From positions 21,328,001-21,392,000 of the forward strand of contig CM114271.1 in assembly GCA_050084515.1 (NCBI GenBank): a DNA stretch of 64,000 bases, written 5' to 3'. The translations under genes were made by a program, and so were the position numbers. Shown piece after piece: positions 12,736 to 22,139 of this stretch. The stretch is from Blasia pusilla. Taxonomy: Eukaryota; Marchantiophyta; Marchantiopsida; Blasiales. Under the pieces are notes generated by a model that was given only the letters and a program-made list of their open reading frames with translations, was not told the origin of the DNA and ran no database searches. Positions within the stretch are counted from its first letter, which is position 1. Each line of letters starts with the position of its first letter.

Positions 12736-14100
12736 TTGAGGGGAATCCCAGGATTGCTACAGAGAGTAGTCAAGGAGTTTGGTGATGTCTTGACGAATAA
12801 GCTTCCGAACGAGTTGCCAACACATAGGGCAATCAATCATAAGATAGAGGTCATCCCCGGATCTCAACCATCTTCTAAGGCACCATACAAATTGAATCAA
12901 GAGGAGCTTGCTGAGTTGAAAAAGCAATTAAGTGAGCTCTTAGAGAAGGGCTAGATTAGAACCAGCAAGTCATCATATGGAGCGTCTGTTCTCTTTGTGA
13001 AGAAGAAGGATGGAAAGATGAGACTGTGTGTGGATTACCGTGCGCTGAATAAAGTGACGATGAGAAACAATTATCCTCTTCTGAGGATCGATGACCTCTT
13101 CAATAGATTATCAAGGGCAAAGTTCTTCAGTAGGATTGACTTAAAGTCACGATATTACCAGATTCGGATTGCCGAAGCGGATGTGGAAAAGACTACGTGT
13201 AGAACGAGATATGGCTCGTTCGAGTTTGTGGTGATTCCCTTCGATCTGTGTAATGCACCTCCGATGTTCATCACATGGATGAACTTCATTTCACAATGAG
13301 GTAGATGAGTATGTGATCATCTACATTGGTGATATACTTATCCTCGTACTCATCTATTCAAAGTCACTAGAATAGCACACTCAACACTTGAGGGCGGTGT
13401 TGTCAAAACTAAGGGCGAACAAGTTGTACGCGAATATGGACAAGAGTGAGTTCGGGTTGCACAAAATCAAGTTCTTGGGTCATGTGGTTAGCAAAGATGG
13501 ATTTATTCCAGATATGGACAAGGTGAAAGCCATCGCCGAGTGGAAACCGCCTTCCACAGAGAAGGGAATGAGGAGGTTTATCGGCGCGGTGCAGTTTTAC
13601 CGAACCTATGTGAGGAATTTCTCGGGTATTGTGAGACCTCTCACAAATTGGAACGTGAAATACGCTTACACCCAAGAAGTGAATGATGCGTTCAACCGAG
13701 TCAAGGAGATCCTATCGCACGAGCCAGTGCTAAAGCAGCCGGAGTTTGGCAAGCCGTTCGAGGAGCATACTGATGCTAGTGATTCCGCAATTGCAAGAAT
13801 GTTGGTACAGGAAGGAAGACCTGTAGCGTATGAGAGCAAGAAGCTCAACAAGAAGGAGGTGGCCCACTCATGAGAAATATTTTTTTGCCGTGGTCCATTG
13901 CTTGAGGAAGTGGCGTCACTATTTGGGACTTCACAGGACTCGAGTGTTCACCGATAACGTATCACTCAAGTATTTTGAGACTCAGGATCGAGTGACACCA
14001 AAACAACTATGATGGCATGATACCTTGGCGTTGATGAATTTGGAACTAATCCACAAGCCAAGGAAGGATAGTGTTATTCCAGATGCATTGAGTTGTAGGG
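12736..14100 (+). pseudogene. gypsy-1 reverse transcriptase / RNase H, broken
   Basis: The RT N-terminal part runs 12,736-12,954, ending in a stop after SELLEKG. 12,997-13,299 has [20 protein letters not shown] and the F-S-R-I-D-L motif. The YxDD motif near 13,320 reads Y-I-G-D, with the first metal-binding Asp replaced. 13,388-13,873 contains KIKFLGHVVSKDG, the RT thumb (FYRTYVRNFS) and the RNase H start, with D-A-S-D in HTDASDSAIA. RNase H continues to about 14,090 in another frame. Homology order is complete, but stops, frameshifts and the active-site change mean no activity. Confidence 0.85.
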
Positions 14101-14104
14101 ATGA

Positions 14105-15130
14105 GGACATCCATCGACAACACAGGTCTTGAGAGCAATGTTTCCTAACGAAATCCATCTAGAAAGAAGGATTTGTGAGGGATATATGAAAGACACCCAA
14201 GCAAGCGAGTACCTAAGGAAGTTGAAGAAGGGAGAGAAGGTGGCCAACATAAGTTTGAGGCATGGTTTGCTAAGGTTCAAGCAGAGCAGGATCTATGTGG
14301 ATGAAGGTAGATTGCAAACCAAGGTGTTAGTGGAATGTCACGACGGATCATGGTCAAAACATAAAGGGAAGAAATCCACGTTGGCTATTCTGGCTAAGAG
14401 GTTCTTCTGGCCCAACATGAAAGAGGATGTTGCTCAATATGTGAAGACTTGTGTGACATGTTAGGCAAACAGAGCTTCTTATGCAAAGAGCCAAGGCTTG
14501 TTGCACCCTTTGCCGATTCCGGAGAAACCCTTGTAGAGTGTGAGTATGGACTTCATAACTAGTCTTCCAGAGTCTGAGGGATACAACGCTATACTTGTGA
14601 TAGTTGATCGGTTCAGTTAGTTGGGGAGATTCCTAAGGTACGTGAAGCATGCTAACAAGAGTAGACGCCAAGTGAGATTCCAAGTTGGGGAACAAGTGTG
14701 GTTGAGTGTGAGGAATCTCACTCTTTCGAAGGAGTTATCCGCGAAGCTATTTGCCAAGTATGTTGGACCGTATGTGATTAAGGCAAACCCGTTTGAGGAC
14801 GTGTATACATTGGAGCGACGAGAAGAGTTCAAGATACATCCCACTTTCCATTGTCATTGTTGAAGAAGTATCTTCAGGATAATGAGCGTCCCGAGCGAAG
14901 ACATGCTTTGAGACCGCAGCCGATAATCGCGAGTGAAGAACCGGACTTCGAGGTGGAGACCATTTTGTGTTCGAGGCGTAGGGCCAATAAGTACGAGTAC
15001 TTGGTCAAGTGGTTGTGGCGACTGAACGGGGGTTTAACAGGCGTGTATTCAACTCCCTTTCGTGAGAGTATTTGCCGTTGCAAGGTTTAGCACACTTCAC
15101 TGTCAATTCCTCTGAAAGCTTCGAGTTCGT
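14105..15130 (+). pseudogene. gypsy-1 integrase with internal deletion, plus chromodomain
   Basis: 14,129-14,464 covers the H2C2 zinc-binding region: ECHDGSWSKHKGKKSTL ... FFWPNM ... CVTC. The catalytic core begins at about 14,545 with SMDFITSLPESEGYNAILV and the first Asp, but after IVDRFS there is a stop. The sequence then jumps to the integrase C-terminal part (RRQVRFQVGEQVWLSVRNL at about 14,660), so the core segment carrying the second Asp and the Glu is deleted. 14,935-15,010 (PDFEVETILCSRRRANKYE, LVKW) is a chromodomain, which targets chromovirus insertion to marked chromatin. A second piece near 15,155-15,215 encodes the end of this region. Confidence 0.8.
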
Positions 15131-15218
15131 GCGTGACAATCATGCGTGAGAAATTTTGGTACTACCATGTGAAAGAGGCAACTTGGATTGCGGAGGCAGA
15201 CGTGGAACACGTGCACAA

Positions 15219-15890
15219 TTGGAAAGCTTATGTGGAGCTGATTCCAACGCACCAAAGATCTTGGCAAACGCTGAAGCAAAGGCTGAGATATGGGCCAGTC
15301 GTTTTATGCATTGTAAGTACTATTGCCCCAATGAGTGCTACTAATAAAATTAGACTAGAAACCAAAAACAAGAAAAAAAATAGCTTGTATATAGTAACAA
15401 AACCGACTATTACTTTATACAAGCTATAAAGTAATAGATTGAGGGCCAAAAAGAGGGGCCCGGAACGGATCGGGAGTTTGGCGTTGGGATTCGAAACCCG
15501 AACCAAGTCCAATAGAATGGATTTCGGAGGTCCCTATTGGATTCAAATTCACGACTCGTATTTTTGAGTCTCGATTGAATTGGGAACTCATGCGAGGTCC
15601 GTTGGACTGTTGGGACTGTTAGGAGCGCAAACGGCCTTTTAGGTGCCTGGACTAACCTGAAAATCTGTCCCAAGTCTCGGAAGACTTACCCGTGTTGGGA
15701 ACCTAGGAAGAGGGAAGGTTGAGCTTGATGAGATGCCGAGTCGAGGACTCGGTGGGTTGGAAGGCCGCTTGACCCAAAGCCAGACTAATGTTGGCGCATT
15801 TGGGTGGAGGTTGGCGATGAGAGCGTGTCCTACTGAACGTACGACTCCAAAACACTAAGATTGGAATTCGAGGAGAGTAGGAGCACGACA
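15219..15890 (+). repeat. 3' LTR of gypsy-1, 5'-truncated and with an insertion
   Basis: Homology to the 5' LTR starts at about 15,219 (equivalent to about 10,318), directly after the chromodomain tail, so roughly 330 bp of U3 and the polypurine tract are gone. A stretch of about 115 bp at roughly 15,319-15,432 has no counterpart in the 5' LTR. The end ACGACA is followed by TCCAT, the right target duplication. Confidence 0.9.
15381..15437. repeat. Overlapping perfect inverted repeats in the LTR insertion
   Basis: CTATTACTTTATA (15407-15419) pairs perfectly with 15425-15437 across a 5-base loop. TAGCTTGTATA (15381-15391) pairs with 15416-15426. The two alternative hairpins share bases and mark the right edge of a block absent from the 5' LTR. 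It may be a small palindromic insertion or template-switch filler. Confidence 0.85.
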
Positions 15891-15895
15891 TCCAT

Positions 15896-16641
15896 CTTCC
15901 TAATCAACTTTGTAATTTTGAGCTTAACAAATGTCTAGGTCACTAACTTCTTCCTTTTTGGAATTTCCTAAAAATTTACAAAGCCATTTAACAAGGCCTA
16001 GTCCTTTTTTCCAATGGTCCTCCCTAAGTTTTGTGCCAAGTTCACCAATTGTACGATGTGGCCTTCTCAAGCTCCCTTTGAAGAACATTGTCACATCTGA
16101 GTAGCCAATAGGCCGAGATCTATCGTGGATAGGGCATAGGAGCCAACAGACTGTCTTGAGTGTAACTTTGTCCCAAGGTGTCGGATAAGGTTCAGGATAG
16201 GTCCGTTGTGTCAGGAACGTCATTTTTGACAACTTTCTTGTTGAGGTCTTTCATAGCCGGGTGACTTGTTGAGGAGGTCACCCACCCCTGGAAACATGTG
16301 TGCAAAGGTTATCAAGAGGATAGCTATTTTTAGGGGAAGAGCCTTTTGGCTCTTCCCAACCCTATATAAGGGAGGAAGATGGCTTTCCCAAGCCATCTTT
16401 CTCATGTTGGGCTGTTGGAGTATCATTCTTGCTGGTGTGTGTGAGTTAGGACTAGGTGCTAGAGTCTGGATTCCTTGATAGCACAGGGATGGACAAGGCT
16501 TGATATGCCGATGTAGATTGAGGAGTGGAGTTTTAGGCCGGGTGTACCATTTTTACTACTATTTATTTTTACATGAGAAAGATGTTAGGGGGCTGGTGGA
16601 AATTTGTTGTTTGCAGGTAGGCAAGCGAGTTGCCTCGGTGG
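15896..16641 (+). repeat. Left part of LTR and leader of the methyltransferase gypsy element
   Basis: The stretch from about 16,130 to 16,380 aligns in order with about 55,165-55,385, downstream of the second copy of the element. Shared pieces are GAGTAACTT-like, a region around GGAAYRTCATTT, and GGATAGCTATTTTTAGGGGAAG versus GGAGGCTATTTTTTGGGGAAG. CCTATATAAG at 16,361-16,370 is a good TATA box. The LTR start could not be fixed, and no primer-binding site was recognised. The last five bases (GGTGG, 16,637-16,641) are the duplication flanking the solo LTR. Confidence 0.6.
16334..16357 (+). promoter_or_regulatory. Perfect hairpin just upstream of the LTR TATA box
   Basis: GGGAAGAGCC, TTTT, GGCTCTTCCC: 10-bp arms with a T4 loop, ending 5 bases before TATATAAG. 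The matching place in the second copy (about 55,346-55,369) keeps GGGGAAGA and GGCTCTTC but is decayed. It is a promoter-proximal palindrome, possibly a protein-binding site. Confidence 0.6.
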
Positions 16642-17644
16642 TGTCGCGACCCTCATGACCAAACAAGTGCCAAGCGGAACATCGGAACATTAGCGGGCTC
16701 ACGCTAAGATGGTTTGCGCGTTGGAGTTGTCTCAAAGAGGAGACAAGAGACGAGACGCGAGCGAGGAGTCGCATTTCAGGTGTTATGGTCGCGACTGAGA
16801 AACCTGGACCAAACGCGGAATGAGACTTGAAAGAAGTCGAGTCTAGGAAGTGGGTTGCCAAAGGAAAGATCCGGATTTGGAACGCCACTAGCGTTTGAGA
16901 GTTTCCGACTGTATTTATGGCCATAACTTTTAGCGCCGACATGCGTTTGGAGCAAACAAGGGTGCGTTGGAAAGCTTATGGAGAGCCGGTCCAAATGCAC
17001 CAAAGATCGCTGCAAACGCATAAGCAGCAGCCGAGATAAAACCCAAAAACGACTGTAAGTGGAGTCGGGTTGAGGGCCACAATGAAGGGCCCGACCCTCT
17101 TTTCCCAAAGGGGAGGGGTAATTGGAGAACCCCATAAGTACTAGTAAGGGGGAAGGTCTCCGAGAGTGCTTGGAACCCAAACCCCACTTTGGGCGCCGCA
17201 GGGCGGCTCAAGGGCATGGAACGGAACGCGAGTTTGGGGGTTGGGTTGGAAAACCTGCACCAAGTCCATTGAGGCGATTTTAGACATCCCTCTTGGATTC
17301 CACCCCGCGACTCAATTACTTGGGTCTCGGTTCGGACCTCACCCGAGGACCGTTGAACAGTTGGGATCGCTAGGTGCGCAAATGCCGTTTCAGATCCCTG
17401 GACTAACCAGGAAGTCTGTTCCAAGTCTTGAAGGACTTGCCATGTTTTGGAAGCTAGGAACTAAGGAAGGTTGAGCTTGATGAGACGCCGAGTTGAGGAC
17501 TCAGTGGGTTGGAACGCCGGTTGGCCCAAACCCGACTAACGAGAGTGCGTGTTTGGGTGCAGATCGGTGATGAGTTCATGACCTTCTGAATGCACGCTTC
17601 CGCAACACTAAAGATTGACGTTCAAGGAGAGTAGGGGCGCGACA
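16642..17644 (+). mobile_element. Solo LTR of the gypsy-1 family
   Basis: Begins TGTCGCGACCCTC and ends GGCGCGACA, colinear with the gypsy-1 LTR over its whole length of 1,003 bp. It is flanked by GGTGG at 16,637-16,641 and 17,645-17,649. With one LTR and a matching target duplication, it arose by LTR-LTR recombination of a full insertion. It sits in the leader of the methyltransferase gypsy element and is therefore younger than that element. Confidence 0.93.
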
Positions 17645-18194
17645 GGTGGGGAGCCCCTAGATACGCAAGTTGGCATTTTTTTGTCGTTTTTTTGTTCAAA
17701 AGGTTGTGCACGGAAGCGCTGTCCATTTCTCTTCTCAGATCTTGATGGTGCGGGTGACAAGGGACAGCAACAGAGTGGGGGTCGGGGCAAGACCGCTCAC
17801 GTGCAACGCAGAGTGTTGAAGCGGTGTATGACCCGAGAGTATGAGTAGTTTAGGTGAGTTAGTTGGGAGGCTCATGGTGAGCCCGAGTGTTGAGTGTGTG
17901 TGAAGACGGGTGTGTCGTCACGGGATTATCATTAGTGTAGGTGAGCTAGTGAAAAGTGTGGAAGACTCTTGGTGAGTCTGAGTGCTTGAGCGGGTGAGAC
18001 AAGGTTGTCATCACCGCGTTCTTCTCGGGTTTGGAAGAATGGGGTAATGTGAGCAGTAGTAGTGGTGTGACATGGAGTGGAGTGAGATACCGAGGGGTTA
18101 CGAGTGAGGAGCTACTTGAACTTCCATCCGTGGCTGGATCGTCATCACTGGACAACGGGTCTGGTGACGAGATCGCAGACGGAGATAGTGTCAC
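17645..18194 (+). other. Leader of the methyltransferase gypsy element, no ORF recognised
   Basis: G-rich sequence with repeated phrases such as GGTGAGTYTGAGTG and TGTCRTCA between the solo LTR and the start of gag similarity. No domain was recognised. Both the GGTGAG-like periodicity and the strand agree with the downstream gag. Confidence 0.4.
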
Positions 18195-19350
18195 TTGGTA
18201 GGAGATGGACGATATGGGCCACCAGAGCATACGTCATTTCTCGGGTGTAGTGGGCACCATCGACTTAGATGACTTCATCTAGGAGTTTGACACGTGGTAT
18301 GATTTCCTAGAGATACGGATCCCAACACGGTTCAACCCTTTCATGGCATGGAAGGGGTTGTTCCAACACTTGGAGGGTCCTCCGATGGATGATTACATGG
18401 ATCGCTATGTTTAGTATAGATTGATACCTGGAGGATGTATGGGGCTCCATGGTATGTGTCCACTAGTGATCGCTAGGCGTAAGATGGGATCGTGAGAGGA
18501 GAGAGACCCACACCATCAGCCCGGAGACTAGATGGAGAGGAGGGCAATGAAACAGGCGATGTGGCAAAGACCTTTGGTGGTAGAGGGCCACCCAGCTTTA
18601 GTCCCATATTGGAGTTCTTCCAAGAGTTAGGGAAGAGCTATCAAGGCGTATGCACGGACAAGCTGAAGAGTCTACACAATTTTCAGCGACGATTGGGTGA
18701 GAGTCTGAGAGAGGCGTTCACGCGCATGAGGAGACTGATCATTGCTACTTATGGAGTGATTGAGGCGCAATCATTCCAGTATTGGTACGGGGTTCTGGAT
18801 CGAGAACTACGGAGGAGAGTTCGAGATGCGGTGCTTATTTACACAGCAAAGCCCACATTGAAGGTGGTCTTCGAGTTGTCTGAGTGTATTGAGCTTAACA
18901 TGAGTGAGGAGCAGGTAGTGACCAGTGGATTTTTTCAAGCGTCGATGGGTCCACGAGTGACGATAAATCCACAAGAGCCACAACGAGCATTAGTACCACG
19001 AGAGCAAGCCAGTGTGCCCAGAGAGCAGGGCGAGTAGGGTGAGCCTATGAGGCAACGACCCGTGCCTACATATGTTGCCAAGCAGGGACCGATGTTGTCT
19101 TGTTGGACGTGTGGAGGGGCCCATAGGCAAAGAGACTTCCCACAGCATGGGAGAGGACCATGAGTGCCTCCGATTGCTCAGGAGCCAGAGAGGATGGCCC
19201 CACCACAATACCAATGTGACTATTGCCACAGATATGGTCCCACTAGGGATAGATGTTTTGACCTTTGTCAAGAGGCACATCCAGAGGTAGGCCGAGGGCC
19301 TGGGGGGTCGTCCTGGAGGAGGTCGAGGAGTTGTTGTTGGATGTGGTGGT
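18195..19350 (+). pseudogene. Gag of the methyltransferase gypsy element, with two zinc knuckles
   Basis: From about 18,240 the sequence encodes GTIDLDDFI, a stop, then EFDTWYDFLEIRIP and FQHLEGPPMDDYMDRYV, a gypsy gag core. 18,492-19,037 continues with LHNFQRRLGESLREAFTRMRR and SFQYWYGVLDRELR. Two CCHC-like knuckles follow: CWTCGGAHRQRDF at about 19,100 (last Cys replaced by Phe) and CDYCHRYGPTRDRC at about 19,215 (His position is Pro). Gag packages the element RNA in cytoplasmic particles. At least three stops or frame changes interrupt it. A similar core is found at 63,500. Confidence 0.75.
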
Positions 19351-19744
19351 AGAGGACTACTACTTGCCATAGGAGATGGAGCGGGAGCACCAGAGACGGT
19401 GCTTCTCTCACGCATCAATCATTTGGAGCAGAGGATTGCTACCATGATGATGATGCAACTTAGGGAAGGCACGGAGCCGAGAGTAGCTAGTATGGCTCTA
19501 GCTTCCACCTCCTACCCTGACCCAGGTGAGGATCTCGCTAGCTAGTATGGGATTTATGTGTAGTGCAGCTCAGGTTGAGGTTGTTGCGGTGGTGACTCGG
19601 AGTGCTGCGAGAGGCTCTGAGCCCTCGAGAGGTGGAGTTCAGATTGACCCCCGGGAGGGGACCGATGGGCGGTAGGCCAGGGTTCCATAGTTGTTCACGT
19701 TGTTAAAGGCACTTCACACACTATCGATGGTGCCTTGACGACAA

Positions 19745-19995
19745 GTGGTGCCTACAGGTCAGGCAGGTGCATGGATGTCACGACGAGTTGGAGTAGCAGC
19801 TCCTATGCAAACTCGAGTGGAGTCAGTGTTGGAGGTGGCCACCAAGGTGACCCAGGATCCGTTATTTTCGGCCATAGAGTTGGCGACGTTGGGAGTTGGA
19901 TCAATTGACGTGTTCCAGCTGAGGTATTCTAGATGGTCGCCACGTTGTGTGAGTGTGGAGAGGTGACTGCCTCTCATTTCTAGGTAGTTTAGGAG
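19745..19995 (+). pseudogene. Gag-protease linker of the methyltransferase gypsy element
   Basis: An open stretch with VLEVATKVTQDPLFSAIEL and ATLGVGSIDVFQL. It is alignable with the second copy at 53,700-53,800 (VATMVSHTPFFSAMEVATM, GVGPTGLFWL), which shows it is part of the element. It connects, with a frame change near 19,965, to the protease-methyltransferase frame. No known domain. Confidence 0.6.
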
Positions 19996-21504
19996 GTGAT
20001 GGACTTGCCCTCGGTGCAGATACTTGGGACGTCCTCCATCAAGACATGGCATGCAGCGGCGACAAAGTTGGTAGATATGCCAGCTCGACCGGCCATAGAG
20101 CGGACCATGGTGACACTAGGTGTGGTGTTATTGAATAACCGAGCTGGAGTATTTTGCTTGGTTAGTCCAACATGGACAGTGTACCACCCGCAACGCGTCC
20201 TACTTGATTCGGGAGCACAACCCTTGATGTTAGGGAAGACGGCGTGTTTAGCGTTAGGGTTACAGAAGGCCGGCATTGAGCCTTGTCCCTTCCAAATCCA
20301 GACCTCGATTGGGGGCGTGTCATCCATGCAGTATATGACTCAACAGGAGATAGCTATCAGAGTCCAGCCAGAGCATGCAACATATAGCGCTATGTTGCAC
20401 ACACGTGCGATTACGACACCAGCTGAGTTGTATGATGTGTTGGTGGGGAGTACAGTGCTATATCCCCTAAGATTCATCCTTGACTTCTGGGAGGAGACCG
20501 TTGGTTATCGGCCACGATGGAGGTCAAGTGACAGGAAAATGAGTCAGTTATCCATGCAATTTGCGGGACGAGGTGGTCGACCACAAGATGAGTTTGTAAC
20601 CACGTTGGCAGCTTTCACAGCTAGTGTTAGCTGGCCAGGAGAGATGTTGGAGGGGAACGCACATGCAGAGGATGTCCCAGTAGCGGATAGTCCCACGAAG
20701 AGACAAGCCATGGCGGGTGTCTCTTGCCATGTTGGCGAGACCTTTTTACCATTATGGTTTACGACTCGAGAGTTACAGAGGAGTGTCGACGACCTTATGA
20801 GGCAGGCGTGGAGTCATGCCTTTATCCCGGAGCAGCAAGAGTCAGGTGGCGATCGGGCTCCTAGAATGGAGACGTTTACACCACTGGATACCACACCCAT
20901 TGTGTGGCAGTGTCCACAGGAGGGTGTTAGGGTATTAGATCTCTTTGGAGGGATTAGCACCGGATTAGCTACGGTGTTGCAGGCCGGCATACGGGTGCAT
21001 CAGTACTTTGATATGGAGAGAGATGAGACCGCACGGCAAGTATCATTACGTCACGTGGGGAGATTGGTCCACAGGTATCCTGAGTTGTTGCCGGTATCTG
21101 TAGAACGGGGGTATCAGCATACACTACCCGCCGACATCTCTTTGGTGGGGGCGCAGGATTTGGATAGAGTTAGCACCATTCATTTGATGATTGTTGGAGG
21201 GCCATATCAGGGTCATTCATCAGCTGGCCGAGGGTTTGGATTGCAAGATCCGAGGTCAGGGATGTTTTGGGAGATGTTACAAGTAGTGCGACACTTGCAG
21301 GAGCATCAGATATGTTCTCCGGCGTACATTTTGGAGAACGTGCCATTGTTGGGAGATACTTGTGCCCGTGTGATGATGAGTATGCATCAGGTGAGGTCCT
21401 CGTTAGGACCAGCTATGTTGTTAGATGCAGCGAGAGTTGGATCACGCGCCCACCGTCCACGGTTGTGGTGGATGAACCTGATACCATCAGAGGTATTGAG
21501 TTGA
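19996..21504 (+). CDS. Retrotransposon aspartic protease fused to a C5 cytosine DNA methyltransferase
   Basis: An unbroken 502-codon frame. Residues ~60-160 are a retropepsin: LLDSGAQPLMLG, with D71-S-G-A. Residues ~160-305 are a linker of unknown role. Residues ~310-502 are a C5-methyltransferase. Motif I is VLDLFGGISTGLAT (SAM binding). An acidic YFDMERDE-type motif II and PADISLV-like motif III follow. Motif IV is GGPYQGHSSAGRG, then GLQDPRSGMFWEML. Motif VI is LENVPLLGD (E447-N-V) and motif VIII AHRPRLWW. Known enzymes have P-C-Q in motif IV; here the Cys is Tyr404 (TAT at 21,205-21,207), so this copy should not methylate DNA. The rest of the domain continues in broken frames to about 21,890. 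Order in the element is gag-PR-methyltransferase-RT. A second copy at 53.7 kb keeps the PR-to-motif-I arrangement. The methionine is only the first in the frame; the real product is a polyprotein. Confidence 0.9.
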   Translation: MMDLPSVQILGTSSIKTWHAAATKLVDMPARPAIERTMVTLGVVLLNNRAGVFCLVSPTWTVYHPQRVLLDSGAQPLMLGKTACLALGLQKAGIEPCPFQIQTSIGGVSSMQYMTQQEIAIRVQPEHATYSAMLHTRAITTPAELYDVLVGSTVLYPLRFILDFWEETVGYRPRWRSSDRKMSQLSMQFAGRGGRPQDEFVTTLAAFTASVSWPGEMLEGNAHAEDVPVADSPTKRQAMAGVSCHVGETFLPLWFTTRELQRSVDDLMRQAWSHAFIPEQQESGGDRAPRMETFTPLDTTPIVWQCPQEGVRVLDLFGGISTGLATVLQAGIRVHQYFDMERDETARQVSLRHVGRLVHRYPELLPVSVERGYQHTLPADISLVGAQDLDRVSTIHLMIVGGPYQGHSSAGRGFGLQDPRSGMFWEMLQVVRHLQEHQICSPAYILENVPLLGDTCARVMMSMHQVRSSLGPAMLLDAARVGSRAHRPRLWWMNLIPSEVLS

Positions 21505-21576
21505 GCATACGATAGAGTTCATTGAGCACCACATCTCACAGTGGATGCTATTTTGGGCTTAGGGCATTGATTTCAG

Positions 21577-21891
21577 GTGGTGACGTGGGATGATAGACCA
21601 TCGTTAGCGATAGCCAATAGGGTGGGGGAGTTGAGGGCAACCTTACCTATATTGGTGAGCTTCCCAGCATCCCATGCCTTTCGTCAAGGAGGGCCACGCA
21701 TGATTTGGGATGAGGTGACCCGAGCATTGGAGGAGCCTATGGCAGATGAGCGCGAGTGCACCATGGATTTGCTACGGGTACTACGGCGGTGCCAGGTATG
21801 ACTAAGGCATCACGGAGACATGTGTTGGGGCAAGCAATGGATCTCAACTGTCTCACATGGATAGTCAGTCTAGGTATGGCTGCGTAGAGAT
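21577..21891 (+). pseudogene. C-terminal part of the methyltransferase domain, after stops
   Basis: After the stop at 21,502 and two further stops, the homology appears to continue with VSFPASHAFRQGGPRMIWDEV (21,640-21,710), then ADERECTMDLLRV. In another frame from about 21,798 follows SRRHVLGQAMDLNCLTWIV, which sits where the C-terminal motif IX-X region of a C5-methyltransferase is expected, ending at a TAG near 21,890. The family assignment of this tail rests on order and style, not on a signature I can prove. Confidence 0.6.
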
Positions 21892-22139
21892 GGATGTGAG
21901 TGCCATCCATGCCGTCATGTCCACGAGTTGGAGCATTGCCTATAAGGTGTGTACATGCATTGGCTGGGGGCGAGATGAGGAGAGATAGGCACCCATGGAC
22001 TTCCTGGGATGTCATCCAAGCGGAGAGTGCGAAGGCGGCTAGAGCAGCACATGTTCATTTTTTCAGAAGTAGAGCATGGTGTAGGAGGTCAGAGTAGAGT
22101 GACTCTTGCAGAGGTGGCAAGGGTTGCTACATAGCAACT

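Larger units (their letters stand above)
9990..15890 (+). mobile_element. Ty3/gypsy chromovirus 'gypsy-1', dead copy with target duplication
   Basis: A complete insertion can be bounded. It begins TGTCG at 9990, ends GCACGACA at 15890, and is flanked by the identical pentamer TCCAT at 9985-9989 and 15891-15895. Internal order is PBS, gag, protease, RT, RNase H, integrase, chromodomain, so it is a chromovirus. It is inactive: there are in-frame stops throughout, the zinc knuckle and RT active site are damaged, the integrase core has an internal deletion, and the 3' LTR has lost its first ~330 bp. By eye about one base in ten differs between the alignable LTR parts, so the insertion is old. Confidence 0.95.

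Noticed and set aside
20548-20730. Minus-strand frames opposite the protease-methyltransferase
   Set aside because: They are shadows of the well-supported plus-strand frame with no motif of their own.
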